Shown: positions 46,037 to 54,422 of the stretch, in pieces | How the letters are laid out: every line of letters starts with the position of its first letter | Position numbering within the stretch: position 1 is the stretch's first letter | NCBI GenBank assembly: GCA_024635755.1 | Contig: JAGXIF010000005.1 | Location: forward strand, 1-58,039 | Direction: 5' to 3' | Length of the DNA stretch: 58,039 nucleotides | DNA from: Halothiobacillus sp. | GTDB taxonomy: Bacteria; Pseudomonadota; Gammaproteobacteria; Halothiobacillales; Halothiobacillaceae | Translations under genes and position numbers: made by a program | The notes under the pieces: generated by a model | Databases searched by the model: none | What the model saw: the letters and a program-made list of their open reading frames with translations, nothing else | Told to the model about the DNA's origin: nothing

Positions 46037-48238
46037 ATGCGCAGCGACAATCGACAGCAGGGTCTCTACATCTGCCTGATCAGCGTGCACGGTCTCCTGC
46101 GTGGGCAGAACCTGGAGCTGGGCCGTGACGCCGACACTGGCGGGCAGACGCTCTACGTGGTCGAGCTGGCCCGGGCGTTGGCGCAGCGCCCCGAGGTCGA
46201 CCGGGTGGACCTGTTCACGCGGCGCGTGGTCGACGAGCGGGTGGATGACGACTACGCGCAGGTCGAGGAGGATCTGGGGGACAACGCCCACATCATTCGC
46301 ATCGACGCCGGTCCGGACGAGTACCTGCCCAAGGAACGCCTGTGGGACTACCTCAACTGCTTTGTCGACGGGGCGCTGGCGCATATCTACCACATCGGCC
46401 TCAAGCCGGCACTGGTGCACAGTCACTATGCCGATGCCGGATTTGTCGGTGCGCGGCTCGCCCACCATCTCGGCGTTCCGCTGGCGCATACCGGCCATTC
46501 CCTGGGACGGGTCAAGCGCCGGCGCCTGTTGGCCCGCGGCGAGAGCAGCGAGACCATCGAGCGCACCTACGCCATGTCCACCCGCATTCGGGCCGAGGAA
46601 GAGGTGCTGCATGCCGCCGATCTGGTGGTGGTCAGTACCCGCCAGGAGATCGACGAGCAATACGGCCTCTACGACTGGACCGAGCCCGACAAGATGGCCG
46701 TCATCCCCCCCGGGGTGGACCTGGAGCGCTTCTCGCCGCCGCCCGAGGGTTTCGCCCCCGCCATCTGCGGGGAGTTGCGCCGTTTCCTGCGCGAACCGAC
46801 GCGTCCGATGCTTCTGGCACTGTCCCGCGCCGACGAGCGTAAGAATATCGCCACGCTGGTCGAGGCGTTCGGTGAACACCCAACCCTGCGCGATCAGGCC
46901 AACCTGGTGATCGTGGCCGGCAACCGCGACGACATCCGCGACATGGATGCCGGTCCGCGCAAGGTGCTTACCGACCTGTTGCTGCTGATCGACTACCACG
47001 ATCTGTATGGCGTGGTGGCCTACCCACGGCACCACCAGTCCGCGGACGTGCCTGACCTGTACCGGCTGGTGGCCCATAGCGGCGGGGTGTTCATCAACCC
47101 GGCGCTGACCGAACCCTTCGGCCTGACGCTGATCGAGGCGGCCGCTGCCGGCGCGCCCATCCTGGCAACCGAGGATGGTGGGCCGCGGGACATCATCGGC
47201 GCCTGCGAGAACGGCGAGTTGATCGATCCGCTCGACTCGCGCCAGATCGGGGAGCGCATTGCCGCCTTGATCGGTGATGCCGAGCGCTGGCGGCGTTATT
47301 CGGAAAACGGTATGCGGGGCGTGCGAGAACATTACTCTTGGAGTGCGCACGTCGATGCCTACCTGGAGCGGGTGTCCGGGCTGTTCAAGGCCGAGCGCCA
47401 AGGGGCGCCCCCGCCCAGCCTGCCCGATCACGGCCTGGTGCAGGTCGACCGCGCCCTGGTGGTCGAGTTGGCGGCCCTGGGCGGCTCCGACGATGCGCAG
47501 TCGCGGCGGCAACTGCTCGAGGCCGTACGCAGCCGTCGCCGCCAGGTGGGTTTCGGCGTCGTATCCGACCGCCCGCGCCGCGAGGTGCTGGCCGCCCTCA
47601 AGGCGATGGGCGTTCCCTTGCCCGATGTCCTGATCACCCGGGGCGGGACCCAGATTCACTACGGACCGCGCCTGTCGCGAGACGAGGGCTGGAGCCGCCA
47701 CATTGGCTACGCGTGGCAGCCCGACCGCGTTTACAACCTGCTGGCCCAGACTCCCGGGCTGGAAGTGCACTCCCGAGCCGCACAAGGGGTGCATGCCGTG
47801 CAGGCATTCATCGTCGATCCCGATGCCTTCCCGGGGCAGGCGGCCCTGGAGAACGACCTGCACGAGCTCGATATCCACGCCAACCTCGTCCGCCTGGGGC
47901 GTAACGACGTGCTGGCCATGCCGGTGAGGGCCTCCAAGGGGTTCGCCCTGCGTTACTTCTCCACGCAGTGGGGCATTCCCCTGGATCACATTCTGGTGGC
48001 CGGTGGCGTGGGCACCGACGAGGACATGCTGCGCGGCAATCCGCTGGGGGCGGTGGTGCTGGCTGAGGGTGCCCGGCAGTTGCCGGGCCTGGTCGACCTG
48101 GACCGGGTGGTGTTCACCCAGAAGATCGGCCCGGCCGGGGTGCTCGAGGCGATCGATTACTACGACTTCTTCGGCGGGTGCCGCTTGCCGGAGGAGCGCC
48201 GGTCGCCTGATGGCGCCGACCGCGGGGAGGGCGCATGA
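46037..48238 (+). CDS. Sucrose-phosphate synthase with degenerate phosphatase-like domain
   Basis: A 733-residue protein joining UDP- or ADP-glucose to fructose 6-phosphate. The N-terminal GT4 domain (residues 1-~460) shows 'LISVHGLLRGQNLELGRDAD', 'TGGQTLYVVELARALAQRP', 'MAVIPPGVDLERF', 'LSRADERKNIATLVEAF' and 'NPALTEPFGLTLIEAAAAGA'. The C-terminal ~250 residues resemble sucrose-phosphate phosphatase, but the DxDxT nucleophile motif is replaced by 'VDRALVVEL' and the last motif by 'AGGVGTDEDML', so this domain is probably inactive. ATG 46037 is chosen; an earlier ATG at 45989 overlaps the invertase. The stop overlaps the phosphatase start. Confidence 0.88.
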   Translation: MRSDNRQQGLYICLISVHGLLRGQNLELGRDADTGGQTLYVVELARALAQRPEVDRVDLFTRRVVDERVDDDYAQVEEDLGDNAHIIRIDAGPDEYLPKERLWDYLNCFVDGALAHIYHIGLKPALVHSHYADAGFVGARLAHHLGVPLAHTGHSLGRVKRRRLLARGESSETIERTYAMSTRIRAEEEVLHAADLVVVSTRQEIDEQYGLYDWTEPDKMAVIPPGVDLERFSPPPEGFAPAICGELRRFLREPTRPMLLALSRADERKNIATLVEAFGEHPTLRDQANLVIVAGNRDDIRDMDAGPRKVLTDLLLLIDYHDLYGVVAYPRHHQSADVPDLYRLVAHSGGVFINPALTEPFGLTLIEAAAAGAPILATEDGGPRDIIGACENGELIDPLDSRQIGERIAALIGDAERWRRYSENGMRGVREHYSWSAHVDAYLERVSGLFKAERQGAPPPSLPDHGLVQVDRALVVELAALGGSDDAQSRRQLLEAVRSRRRQVGFGVVSDRPRREVLAALKAMGVPLPDVLITRGGTQIHYGPRLSRDEGWSRHIGYAWQPDRVYNLLAQTPGLEVHSRAAQGVHAVQAFIVDPDAFPGQAALENDLHELDIHANLVRLGRNDVLAMPVRASKGFALRYFSTQWGIPLDHILVAGGVGTDEDMLRGNPLGAVVLAEGARQLPGLVDLDRVVFTQKIGPAGVLEAIDYYDFFGGCRLPEERRSPDGADRGEGA

Positions 48239-49128
48239 GCGGGCTCGAACCGGTGCTGCTTTGCTGTGACCTCGATCGCACCCTGATTCCCACTGGGCAG
48301 GCCGAGGAATCCCCCGATGCCAGAGCGCGCCTGGCCCACCTGTGCGCCCATCCGGCCGTGCGGCTGGTGTTCGTTTCCGGCCGGGATCTGCGGCGCGTGC
48401 TCGATTGCATCCAAGAGTGGTCGTTGCCGGAACCGGATTTCATCATCGGCGATGTGGGCACGACGATCTACGCCCGCGGGGGACAGGCCGCGAGTGTCGG
48501 GGGTGAATGGGCGCACTGGCCGGCCTGGACCAACGAGATCGCCCCGGACTGGCATGGGTTGGCGCATGACGACATCACTCACCTCTTTTCCGACATCACC
48601 GCGATCCGGCCGCAGGAGGCCAACAAGCAGGGGACCTTCAAGGCCAGTTATTACGTCGAGCGCTCCATCAATCAGCACGTGCTCGATGCGGAACTGCACG
48701 GCCGGCTCTGGCAGCAAGGGGCCGATGCGCGGCTGGTCTGGTCGATCGACGAGACCGCCAACCTGCTTTTGCTCGACGTGCTGCCGAGCAGTGCCAGCCA
48801 ACTGCATGCGATGGAGTTTCTGATCCAGCACCTGAGTTTCGATGAGCGGCGGGCCCTGTTTGCCGGGGATTCGGACAATGACCTCCAGGCCCTGGCCAGC
48901 CATATCAACGGGGTGCTGGTGGCGAATGCCGAGCCGTCGGTCAAGGAGCGCGCCCGCCAGCTGGTCGAGGCGGGTGCGCTGGAGGATACGCTGTATGTCG
49001 CCCGTGGCGGGTTTTTCGGCATGAATGGCAACTATGCCGCCGGCGTGCTGGAAGGCGTGGTCCACTTCATGCCGGAGATGCGTGAATACATGCGGCTCGA
49101 GAACGAGTCGGACGACCGGGTGACATGA
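48235..49128 (+). CDS. Sucrose-phosphate phosphatase (HAD family)
   Basis: A 297-residue HAD-IIB enzyme removing phosphate from sucrose 6-phosphate. The catalytic 'LLCCDLDRTLIPTG' (DxDxT) and 'LFAGDSDNDLQALASHINGV' (GDSxND) motifs are intact, and 'FIIGDVGTTIYARGG' and 'NKQGTFKASYYVE' fit the family. It begins in an ATGA overlap with the synthase. Because the phosphatase-like domain of the synthase looks dead, this gene should supply the activity. Sucrose is likely a compatible solute here. Confidence 0.9.
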   Translation: MSGLEPVLLCCDLDRTLIPTGQAEESPDARARLAHLCAHPAVRLVFVSGRDLRRVLDCIQEWSLPEPDFIIGDVGTTIYARGGQAASVGGEWAHWPAWTNEIAPDWHGLAHDDITHLFSDITAIRPQEANKQGTFKASYYVERSINQHVLDAELHGRLWQQGADARLVWSIDETANLLLLDVLPSSASQLHAMEFLIQHLSFDERRALFAGDSDNDLQALASHINGVLVANAEPSVKERARQLVEAGALEDTLYVARGGFFGMNGNYAAGVLEGVVHFMPEMREYMRLENESDDRVT

Positions 49129-49159
49129 ACCGCGGCATCGACATGCCGGTGAGGCACAC

Positions 49160-49972
49160 ATGCTGCGAGGCCTGATGGCTCGACTGTTGGGACGAGGCGA
49201 GGCGTCGGGCGTCGAGTTTCCGCCGGACGCCTGGCGGAAGTTGTGCCGCGACCAGCCGGAGCTGGCCGGGCTCTCGGCAGAAGCATGCGAACGGGCGCGC
49301 GTGCTGGCCGGCCGCTTTCTGGCCAGTCGGCCCTTTTACGGCGGCGACGGTTTCGAGCCGGACGACGCCATGCAGATGCGCATCGCCGGCCTCGCCGTCG
49401 TGCCGGTACTCGAACTGGGTCTGGACTGGCTGGCGGGCATCCGTTCGGTGATCGTCTACGCGAATGCCTTTCATGTGGACCATGAAGAGGTCGACGAAGC
49501 GGGGGTGGTTCACCACGTCAATGACCTGCGTGCCGGCGAGGCCTGGTCGCATGGCACGCTGGTGCTTTCCTGGGGGGACATCGACACCGGCCTCGATCCC
49601 GATCACGGCCTGAGCGTGGTGATCCACGAGGTGGCCCACTTTCTCGACGGGGTCAACGGGGCGGAAAACGGTTTTCCGCCGCTGGATCGCGGGCAGAGTC
49701 GCGCGCAGTGGACGCAGGCCTTCCAGGCCGGATTCGACCGGCTCAACCGCCAAATCGACGCGCGAAAGTCGCCCGCCATCGACCCTTACGCGGCCAGTAA
49801 TCCGGCCGAATTCTTCGCCGTGCTCAGCGAATACTTCTTCCGCCGGCCTAGGGCGTTGCACCACTTCGATGCCACGATCTATGCATTGCTCGCGGATTTC
49901 TACCGGCAGGATCCATTGGCGCGTCAAGCGGGCAGGCAAGCAAGCGCTGAGCGGGCGATGCCGCCCGCCTGA
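49160..49972 (+). CDS. mtfA: MtfA-type zinc-dependent peptidase (M90)
   Basis: A 270-residue protein with the MtfA pattern: 'FYGGDGFEPDDAMQMRIAG' near residue 60-75, zinc motif HExxH in 'VVIHEVAHFLDGVNGAENGF' and 'YAASNPAEFFAVLSEYFFRR', whose Glu is the third metal ligand. MtfA in E. coli binds Mlc and affects glucose uptake. No Mlc or PTS gene is seen here, so the target may differ. The gene follows the sucrose operon by 31 bases and may be transcribed with it. Confidence 0.88.
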   Translation: MLRGLMARLLGRGEASGVEFPPDAWRKLCRDQPELAGLSAEACERARVLAGRFLASRPFYGGDGFEPDDAMQMRIAGLAVVPVLELGLDWLAGIRSVIVYANAFHVDHEEVDEAGVVHHVNDLRAGEAWSHGTLVLSWGDIDTGLDPDHGLSVVIHEVAHFLDGVNGAENGFPPLDRGQSRAQWTQAFQAGFDRLNRQIDARKSPAIDPYAASNPAEFFAVLSEYFFRRPRALHHFDATIYALLADFYRQDPLARQAGRQASAERAMPPA

Positions 49973-50147
49973 GTCGCCGGGCCGGTTTTCGCGTCGGTTT
50001 TACTGGCAAATTCTTCACTGGCTACTAAGGTCTATGGGCAGGCGCCGGGCAACTTGGCCCGTTACCGCGAGTGGAACGCCCCTCGGCGGATCGACGCGGC
50101 CAGTCCCCAATCATCCTCATTACATTCCTTACGGAGGGCAGCACTTC

Positions 50148-50648
50148 ATGTGTGCAGCAAAGGCGAAGAAGTCCGACAAGACACTCAAGAATCTGCAGCA
50201 GGCCCTGTCGATGGAGCTGACGGCCACGCATCAGTATCTGCTCCACGCCCATGTGCTTGAAGACTGGGGGCTCGACCGTTTGTCCAACAAGATGAACGGC
50301 GAGGTGCAGGAGGAGCTGGGCCACGCCAGTTCGTTCATCGACCGCATTTTGTTTCTCGACGGCGATCCGGTGGTCAGCGAGCAGAAGGCGGCCAAGCGAT
50401 CCAAGTCCTTGACCGAAATGTTCAAGGCGGATCTGGCCGACGAGCTGGCCTCGATCGAATTCTACGGCAAGGCCGCCGCGCAGGCCGGTGAAGATGGCGA
50501 CGTGGGCACGCGCCGGCTGTTCGAGCGCATCCTCATGGACGAGGAAGGCCACGCCGACTGGCTGCAGACGCAGATCGAGTTGCTCGGCCGGATGGGTGAG
50601 CAGAACTATTTCGCTGCCTACCACACCCCCAATACCGGCGAGGCGTGA
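50148..50648 (+). CDS. bfr: Bacterioferritin-type ferritin lacking the haem methionine
   Basis: A 166-residue four-helix ferritin. Ferroxidase ligands are recognisable: Glu23 ('ALSMELTATHQY'), Glu56 and His59 ('GEVQEELGHASSFIDRILFL'), the Glu of 'FKADLADELASIEFY', and Glu/His of 'RILMDEEGHADWLQTQIELL'. The residue that binds haem in E. coli Bfr (Met52) is Leu57 here, so haem at the dimer interface is unlikely unless another subunit supplies it. ATG 50148 has GGAGG 11 bases upstream; the frame before it is shadow. A terminator follows. Confidence 0.87.
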   Translation: MCAAKAKKSDKTLKNLQQALSMELTATHQYLLHAHVLEDWGLDRLSNKMNGEVQEELGHASSFIDRILFLDGDPVVSEQKAAKRSKSLTEMFKADLADELASIEFYGKAAAQAGEDGDVGTRRLFERILMDEEGHADWLQTQIELLGRMGEQNYFAAYHTPNTGEA

Positions 50649-50686
50649 CCTCCGGTCTGCATCGGCCATGAATGACGGCAGCCAGG

Positions 50687-50711
50687 CCGGCCCAGAGGGG
50701 CCGGTTTTTTT
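50687..50711 (+). terminator. Rho-independent terminator after the ferritin gene
   Basis: CCGGCCC-AGAG-GGGCCGG followed by seven T residues, 38 bases after the ferritin stop. Confidence 0.9.
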
Positions 50712-50779
50712 GATTATGCCGATTCGTTTTGGCGGCGACGCCTGTGGTGGCCAGGGTTGCGGACCCGCATGGGCCGGGC

Positions 50780-51475
50780 CTACCCGGTAGGCTCCTGCTC
50801 CCCATCAACTGGACGCGGTGCGTGGTCATGGTGCGCGCCATGGTCCAAGGGGCTTTCGGAGAGAAAGCGGACCGTCTCGCTCGCCACGTGGTGCGAGAGC
50901 AGCATGCCGAAGTGATTCACCGGCAGGCAGCGGTGCGCGGTCAGTCCGCGTGCCCGGGTTTCCGCCACGGTGACCGTGCCGTCATTGGGACCGTCGAGTG
51001 CGCCGGGTACCAGGCGGCCCGGCCCGATGGGGCGGGTTCCGGCGAGCATTAGGGTGTGCGGTGCATGCCAGCCGGGTGCACCGCCGGCGAGGCCATTCTC
51101 GAGGCTGCCGGCGAGCAGCCAGCGGCCCAGGCGACCGGCGGCCAGTGACCGGGCCACTCTGCTACCACCCAGGGGGCTGGCCATCAGGACGATGCGCCCA
51201 TTCGAAGGGCAGGTGGCCGGGTGGCGCTGGAACAGGTGGGAGAGGACGATGCCACCCAGGCTGTGGGCGACGAACCGCCCCGCCGGTATGGAGCGGTCGG
51301 TCAGCCAGTCGGCCAGCCGGTCGGCATTGGCCATTGGCGTGGCGCGGGTGGGGTAACCGAAAGTGACGGTGTCGAATCCGGCTCGTTCCAAGCGGCGGGC
51401 CAGTGGCCGCATTGCCCAGCGGCCCATCCACAGGCCGTGGACCAGCACGACCGGAGCGTCTCGGCGCGGTTTCAC
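50780..51475 (-). CDS. Alpha/beta hydrolase (lipase-like)
   Basis: A 231-residue alpha/beta hydrolase. The oxyanion-loop 'PVVLVHGLWMGRWAMRPLAR' and the nucleophile elbow 'GRFVAHSLGGIVLSHLFQRH' (GxSxG form AHSLGG) are clear. The catalytic His is probably in 'LPVNHFGMLLSHHVA'. The tail is rich in His, Asp and Pro. Such short proteins are annotated as lipases, esterases or PGAP1-like hydrolases; the substrate is not known. It is ten bases behind the VIT-family gene and probably in one transcript. Confidence 0.82.
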   Translation of the reverse strand: MKPRRDAPVVLVHGLWMGRWAMRPLARRLERAGFDTVTFGYPTRATPMANADRLADWLTDRSIPAGRFVAHSLGGIVLSHLFQRHPATCPSNGRIVLMASPLGGSRVARSLAAGRLGRWLLAGSLENGLAGGAPGWHAPHTLMLAGTRPIGPGRLVPGALDGPNDGTVTVAETRARGLTAHRCLPVNHFGMLLSHHVASETVRFLSESPLDHGAHHDHAPRPVDGEQEPTG

Positions 51476-51485
51476 GGGCGGGGCG

Positions 51486-52190
51486 TCAGACCTGATAGCC
51501 GATCATATTGCCAATCATTGCAGTCGCCCCCATGGCGGTCACGCCCCAGAAGAGCACCCGGCTGGCCCCGCGGACGATCGAGGCGCCGCCGGTGCGGGCG
51601 GCCAACCCGCCGAGCAGGGCCAGGGAGAGCAGGGTCATCACGACGACCGCGATCAGCATGCTGGAGTCCGGGGCCAGCAGGACGGTCAGCAGCGGCAGAC
51701 CCGCGCCGGCGGAAAATGCCGCTGCCGAGGACCAGGCCGCCAGAAACGGCTGGGCGCGGGTGATTTCGTGGAGACCCATCTCGTCGCGGGCATGCGCACC
51801 GAGTGCATCGTGGGCCATCAGCTGTTCGGCCGTTTCGTGGGCGGTTTCCGGCTTGAGGCCACGCTCGATGTAGATTTCCCGCAGTTCGGCCAGTTCGTGG
51901 TCGAAGTTAACTTCGAGTTCACGCGCCTCCATTTCGAGGTCCGCCTTCTCGGTGTCCTTCTGCGACTGGACCGAGACGTATTCCCCGGCGGCCATGGACA
52001 GCGCCCCGGAGACCAGCCCGGCCGTGCCGGCCAGCACGATCGCCGAACGGGGACTGCCGGCGGCGATGAAGCCCAGCATCAGGCTCGAGACCGAGACGAT
52101 GCCGTCATTGGCGCCCATCACTGCCGCCCGCAGCCAGGAGTTGCGGTTGATGCGGTGGTGCTCGGCGTGGATGTCGATTTTCTTTTCCAT
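51486..52190 (-). CDS. VIT1/CCC1 family iron/manganese transporter
   Basis: A 234-residue membrane protein of the VIT1/CCC1 family. The first helix has 'WLRAAVMGANDGIVSVSSLM'. A second helix follows with 'LVSGALSMAAGEYVSVQSQK', and the cytosolic metal-binding loop is rich in Glu, as in 'EVNFDHELAELREIYIERG'. Three C-terminal helices complete the fold. Eukaryotic members move Fe2+ or Mn2+ into vacuoles; in bacteria export from the cytosol is the likely direction. It lies near the ferritin gene on the other strand, so iron handling is plausible. Confidence 0.9.
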   Translation of the reverse strand: MEKKIDIHAEHHRINRNSWLRAAVMGANDGIVSVSSLMLGFIAAGSPRSAIVLAGTAGLVSGALSMAAGEYVSVQSQKDTEKADLEMEARELEVNFDHELAELREIYIERGLKPETAHETAEQLMAHDALGAHARDEMGLHEITRAQPFLAAWSSAAAFSAGAGLPLLTVLLAPDSSMLIAVVVMTLLSLALLGGLAARTGGASIVRGASRVLFWGVTAMGATAMIGNMIGYQV

Positions 52191-52344
52191 TGTTCCTCGC
52201 TTCCTCGGAGATCCCTGTGCGGCACGACCGGATGATAATCTTGTCCCTATTCGAGGGGGCTTGCCGATTCGATCAGCCGCTCCCTGATATCCGGGATATT
52301 GCCACGCCAGCGATCACAACCCAATTCAGCCTGGTTGGAGTGCC

Positions 52345-54285
52345 ATGCAACACCCCCTGGACGAACCCGCCACCAGCCTGTGCCACCGCCTGAGCCAGTC
52401 GACCGCCGAGACGATCGGAGCGGCCGCGGTCACGGCGATGGACGGGCTGTGTCAGGCGGTAGCAGAGACGGAAGCCGCGTCCGGGGAGCCGGCGACGCGG
52501 TGCAAGGGGCCGCGCGTGGCCGTGGCCCTGGCCGACATTCATGCCGACCTGCCCACTCTGGCGGTCGCCCTGTTGGCCGATCCTACCCTGGCCTCGCGTC
52601 GGGACGAGCTGCTCGATAAGGCCGACCTAGCCGAGTCGGCTCGTCAGGCCGTGGCTGGGTTGCTGGCGGGCATCGACCGTCTGCGGACCTGGGAGGCGCG
52701 TTTCCCCGAAGGGCTGGACGAATCCCAGCACGAGTACTGGCGCCGCTTGCTGCTGGCCGGCGCCCGCGATGCCCGCGCGGTGCTGATCGACTTGGTCTAC
52801 CGGCTCGAGGGCATGCGGGCCCTGGACGGGGTCGACGACGAGCAACTGCGGCGGGCTTATGCGGGCATGACCATGGCGGTGCATGCACCCATCGCCCACC
52901 GCCTGGGGCTGGGGCAGATCAAGTGGGAGCTCGAGGACCTGGCGTTCCGCTACCTCGAGCCAGAGACCTATGTCGGCATCGCGAAACTCCTCGATGAGCG
53001 GCGTGACAGCCGCGAGGCCTACCTCGCCGCGGTGCAGGCCCGCCTCGAGCACGCGCTGATCCAGACGGGCATTCGTGCCGAGGTCTACGGTCGTCCCAAG
53101 CACATCTACAGCATCTGGGGAAAGATGCGCCGCAAGCATCTGGGTTTCGAGGACCTGTTCGACGTCCGTGCGCTGCGGGTACAGGTCGACTCGGTCACCG
53201 ACTGCTATGGCGCCCTGAGCGTGGTCCACGAGCTGTTCAAGCCGATCGCGAGCGAGTACGACGATTACATCGCCCGACCCAAGCCCAATGGCTACCAGTC
53301 CCTGCATACCGCCGTGCGTACCGATGAGGGCAAGGTGGTCGAGATCCAGATCCGCACCGAGCGCATGCATGCGTTTGCCGAGTTCGGGGTGGCGGCCCAT
53401 TGGCGCTACAAGGCCGGCGGCGGTGGTGGGGCCAACCCCTTCGATATGCAGGTCGAGTCGTTGCGTCACGGGCTCTCCCGTGGCGAGATCCAGCCGCTGG
53501 CCGCGCCGATGGTATACGCCTTCACGCCAGGCGGTGAGCTGGTCGAGCTGCCCGCCGGGGCGACCGTTCTCGATTTCGCCTATCGCATCCACACGCATCT
53601 GGGGCACCGTTGCCGGGGTGCCAAGATCAATGGACGCATCGTGCCGCTCAAGACCCGGGTGGGCCAGGGCGACGAGGTCGAGGTGCTGACCAACAAGGAG
53701 CCTGCCCCCAGTCGTGAATGGGGGCAGGCCCACAGTGGCTTCCTTAGGTCGGCCAGTTCGCGGGGGAAGGTGCGTAGCTGGTTTGCCCCGTTCGACCGCG
53801 AGGATGCGCGCGAGCGCGGCCGGGTCTACTGCGAGCGGCTTTACCGCCGGTTTGGCATGGATGCCGCGGCACGTCGCCGTCTGCTGCTGGCGGTGGGCGT
53901 CAGCAGCGAGGAGCAGCTATTTCTGGCCCTCGGCAATCACCGGATCGCCCCCGAGACACTGCAGGCCACAGCGCGCGCTCAGATGGGCCCCGGCGCCGAT
54001 ACGGCCGCCCGCCCGGCGCGGCGGGAGCAGCCCGACGAAGTGGTGCTGCCCGAGCCGCTCGGGGGGCGCAGTCTCGTCATCGAGAACCAGTCGATCGAGG
54101 GACTCAAGGTCACCTCGGCCAAGTGCTGCAGCCCGCGACCGGGCGAGCGGGTGATGGCCTTTCTCAGCCGCTCGCAGGGCTACAAGCTGCACCGGCCCGA
54201 CTGTCACAACCTTGCGCACCTGGCGCGTGAGCACCCGGAACGGGTGCTGCCGGTCGCCTGGCCGGAGGGTGACGAGCGGCGCTGA
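52345..54285 (+). CDS. relA: RelA-type ppGpp synthetase lacking the ACT domain
   Basis: A 646-residue RelA. The N-terminal pseudo-hydrolase part lacks the HD pair. The synthetase domain has 'EVYGRPKHIYSIWGKMRRKH' and the EXDD motif Glu304-Asp307 in 'ASEYDDYIARPKPNGYQSLH', which marks monofunctional RelA, then 'VEIQIRTERMHAFAEFGVAA'. A TGS domain ('VYAFTPGGELVELPAG', 'RIHTHLGHRCRGAKINGRIV') and the conserved-cysteine region ('SAKCCSPRPGERVMAFL', 'LHRPDCHNLAHLA') follow. It ends right after 'HPERVLPVAWPEGDERR', where E. coli RelA continues about 85 residues as ACT/RRM. Start: ATG 52345 with GGAG six bases upstream. Confidence 0.92.
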   Translation: MQHPLDEPATSLCHRLSQSTAETIGAAAVTAMDGLCQAVAETEAASGEPATRCKGPRVAVALADIHADLPTLAVALLADPTLASRRDELLDKADLAESARQAVAGLLAGIDRLRTWEARFPEGLDESQHEYWRRLLLAGARDARAVLIDLVYRLEGMRALDGVDDEQLRRAYAGMTMAVHAPIAHRLGLGQIKWELEDLAFRYLEPETYVGIAKLLDERRDSREAYLAAVQARLEHALIQTGIRAEVYGRPKHIYSIWGKMRRKHLGFEDLFDVRALRVQVDSVTDCYGALSVVHELFKPIASEYDDYIARPKPNGYQSLHTAVRTDEGKVVEIQIRTERMHAFAEFGVAAHWRYKAGGGGGANPFDMQVESLRHGLSRGEIQPLAAPMVYAFTPGGELVELPAGATVLDFAYRIHTHLGHRCRGAKINGRIVPLKTRVGQGDEVEVLTNKEPAPSREWGQAHSGFLRSASSRGKVRSWFAPFDREDARERGRVYCERLYRRFGMDAAARRRLLLAVGVSSEEQLFLALGNHRIAPETLQATARAQMGPGADTAARPARREQPDEVVLPEPLGGRSLVIENQSIEGLKVTSAKCCSPRPGERVMAFLSRSQGYKLHRPDCHNLAHLAREHPERVLPVAWPEGDERR

Positions 54286-54422
54286 CGGCAGTGCGCTTTC
54301 CATCGCTATCCAGTCATAGGGCCGCGCCATCGCCCCGCTCACACCGGGGTTTCCAAGGGTCCCGGTCGTATGCGCTGTCGGCTGACAGAAAAGCGTCATG
54401 ATGGGCGCTTAAAGTTGGGCGC

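Noticed and set aside
45614..47989. 791-codon open frame on the minus strand opposite the sucrose genes
   Set aside because: It mirrors the codon positions of the invertase and synthase genes, shows no family motifs and has His/Gln/Gly-rich composition typical of antisense frames in GC-rich DNA.
52627..53733. 368-codon minus-strand frame opposite relA
   Set aside because: It covers the RelA synthetase motifs on the other strand and shows no protein signature of its own.
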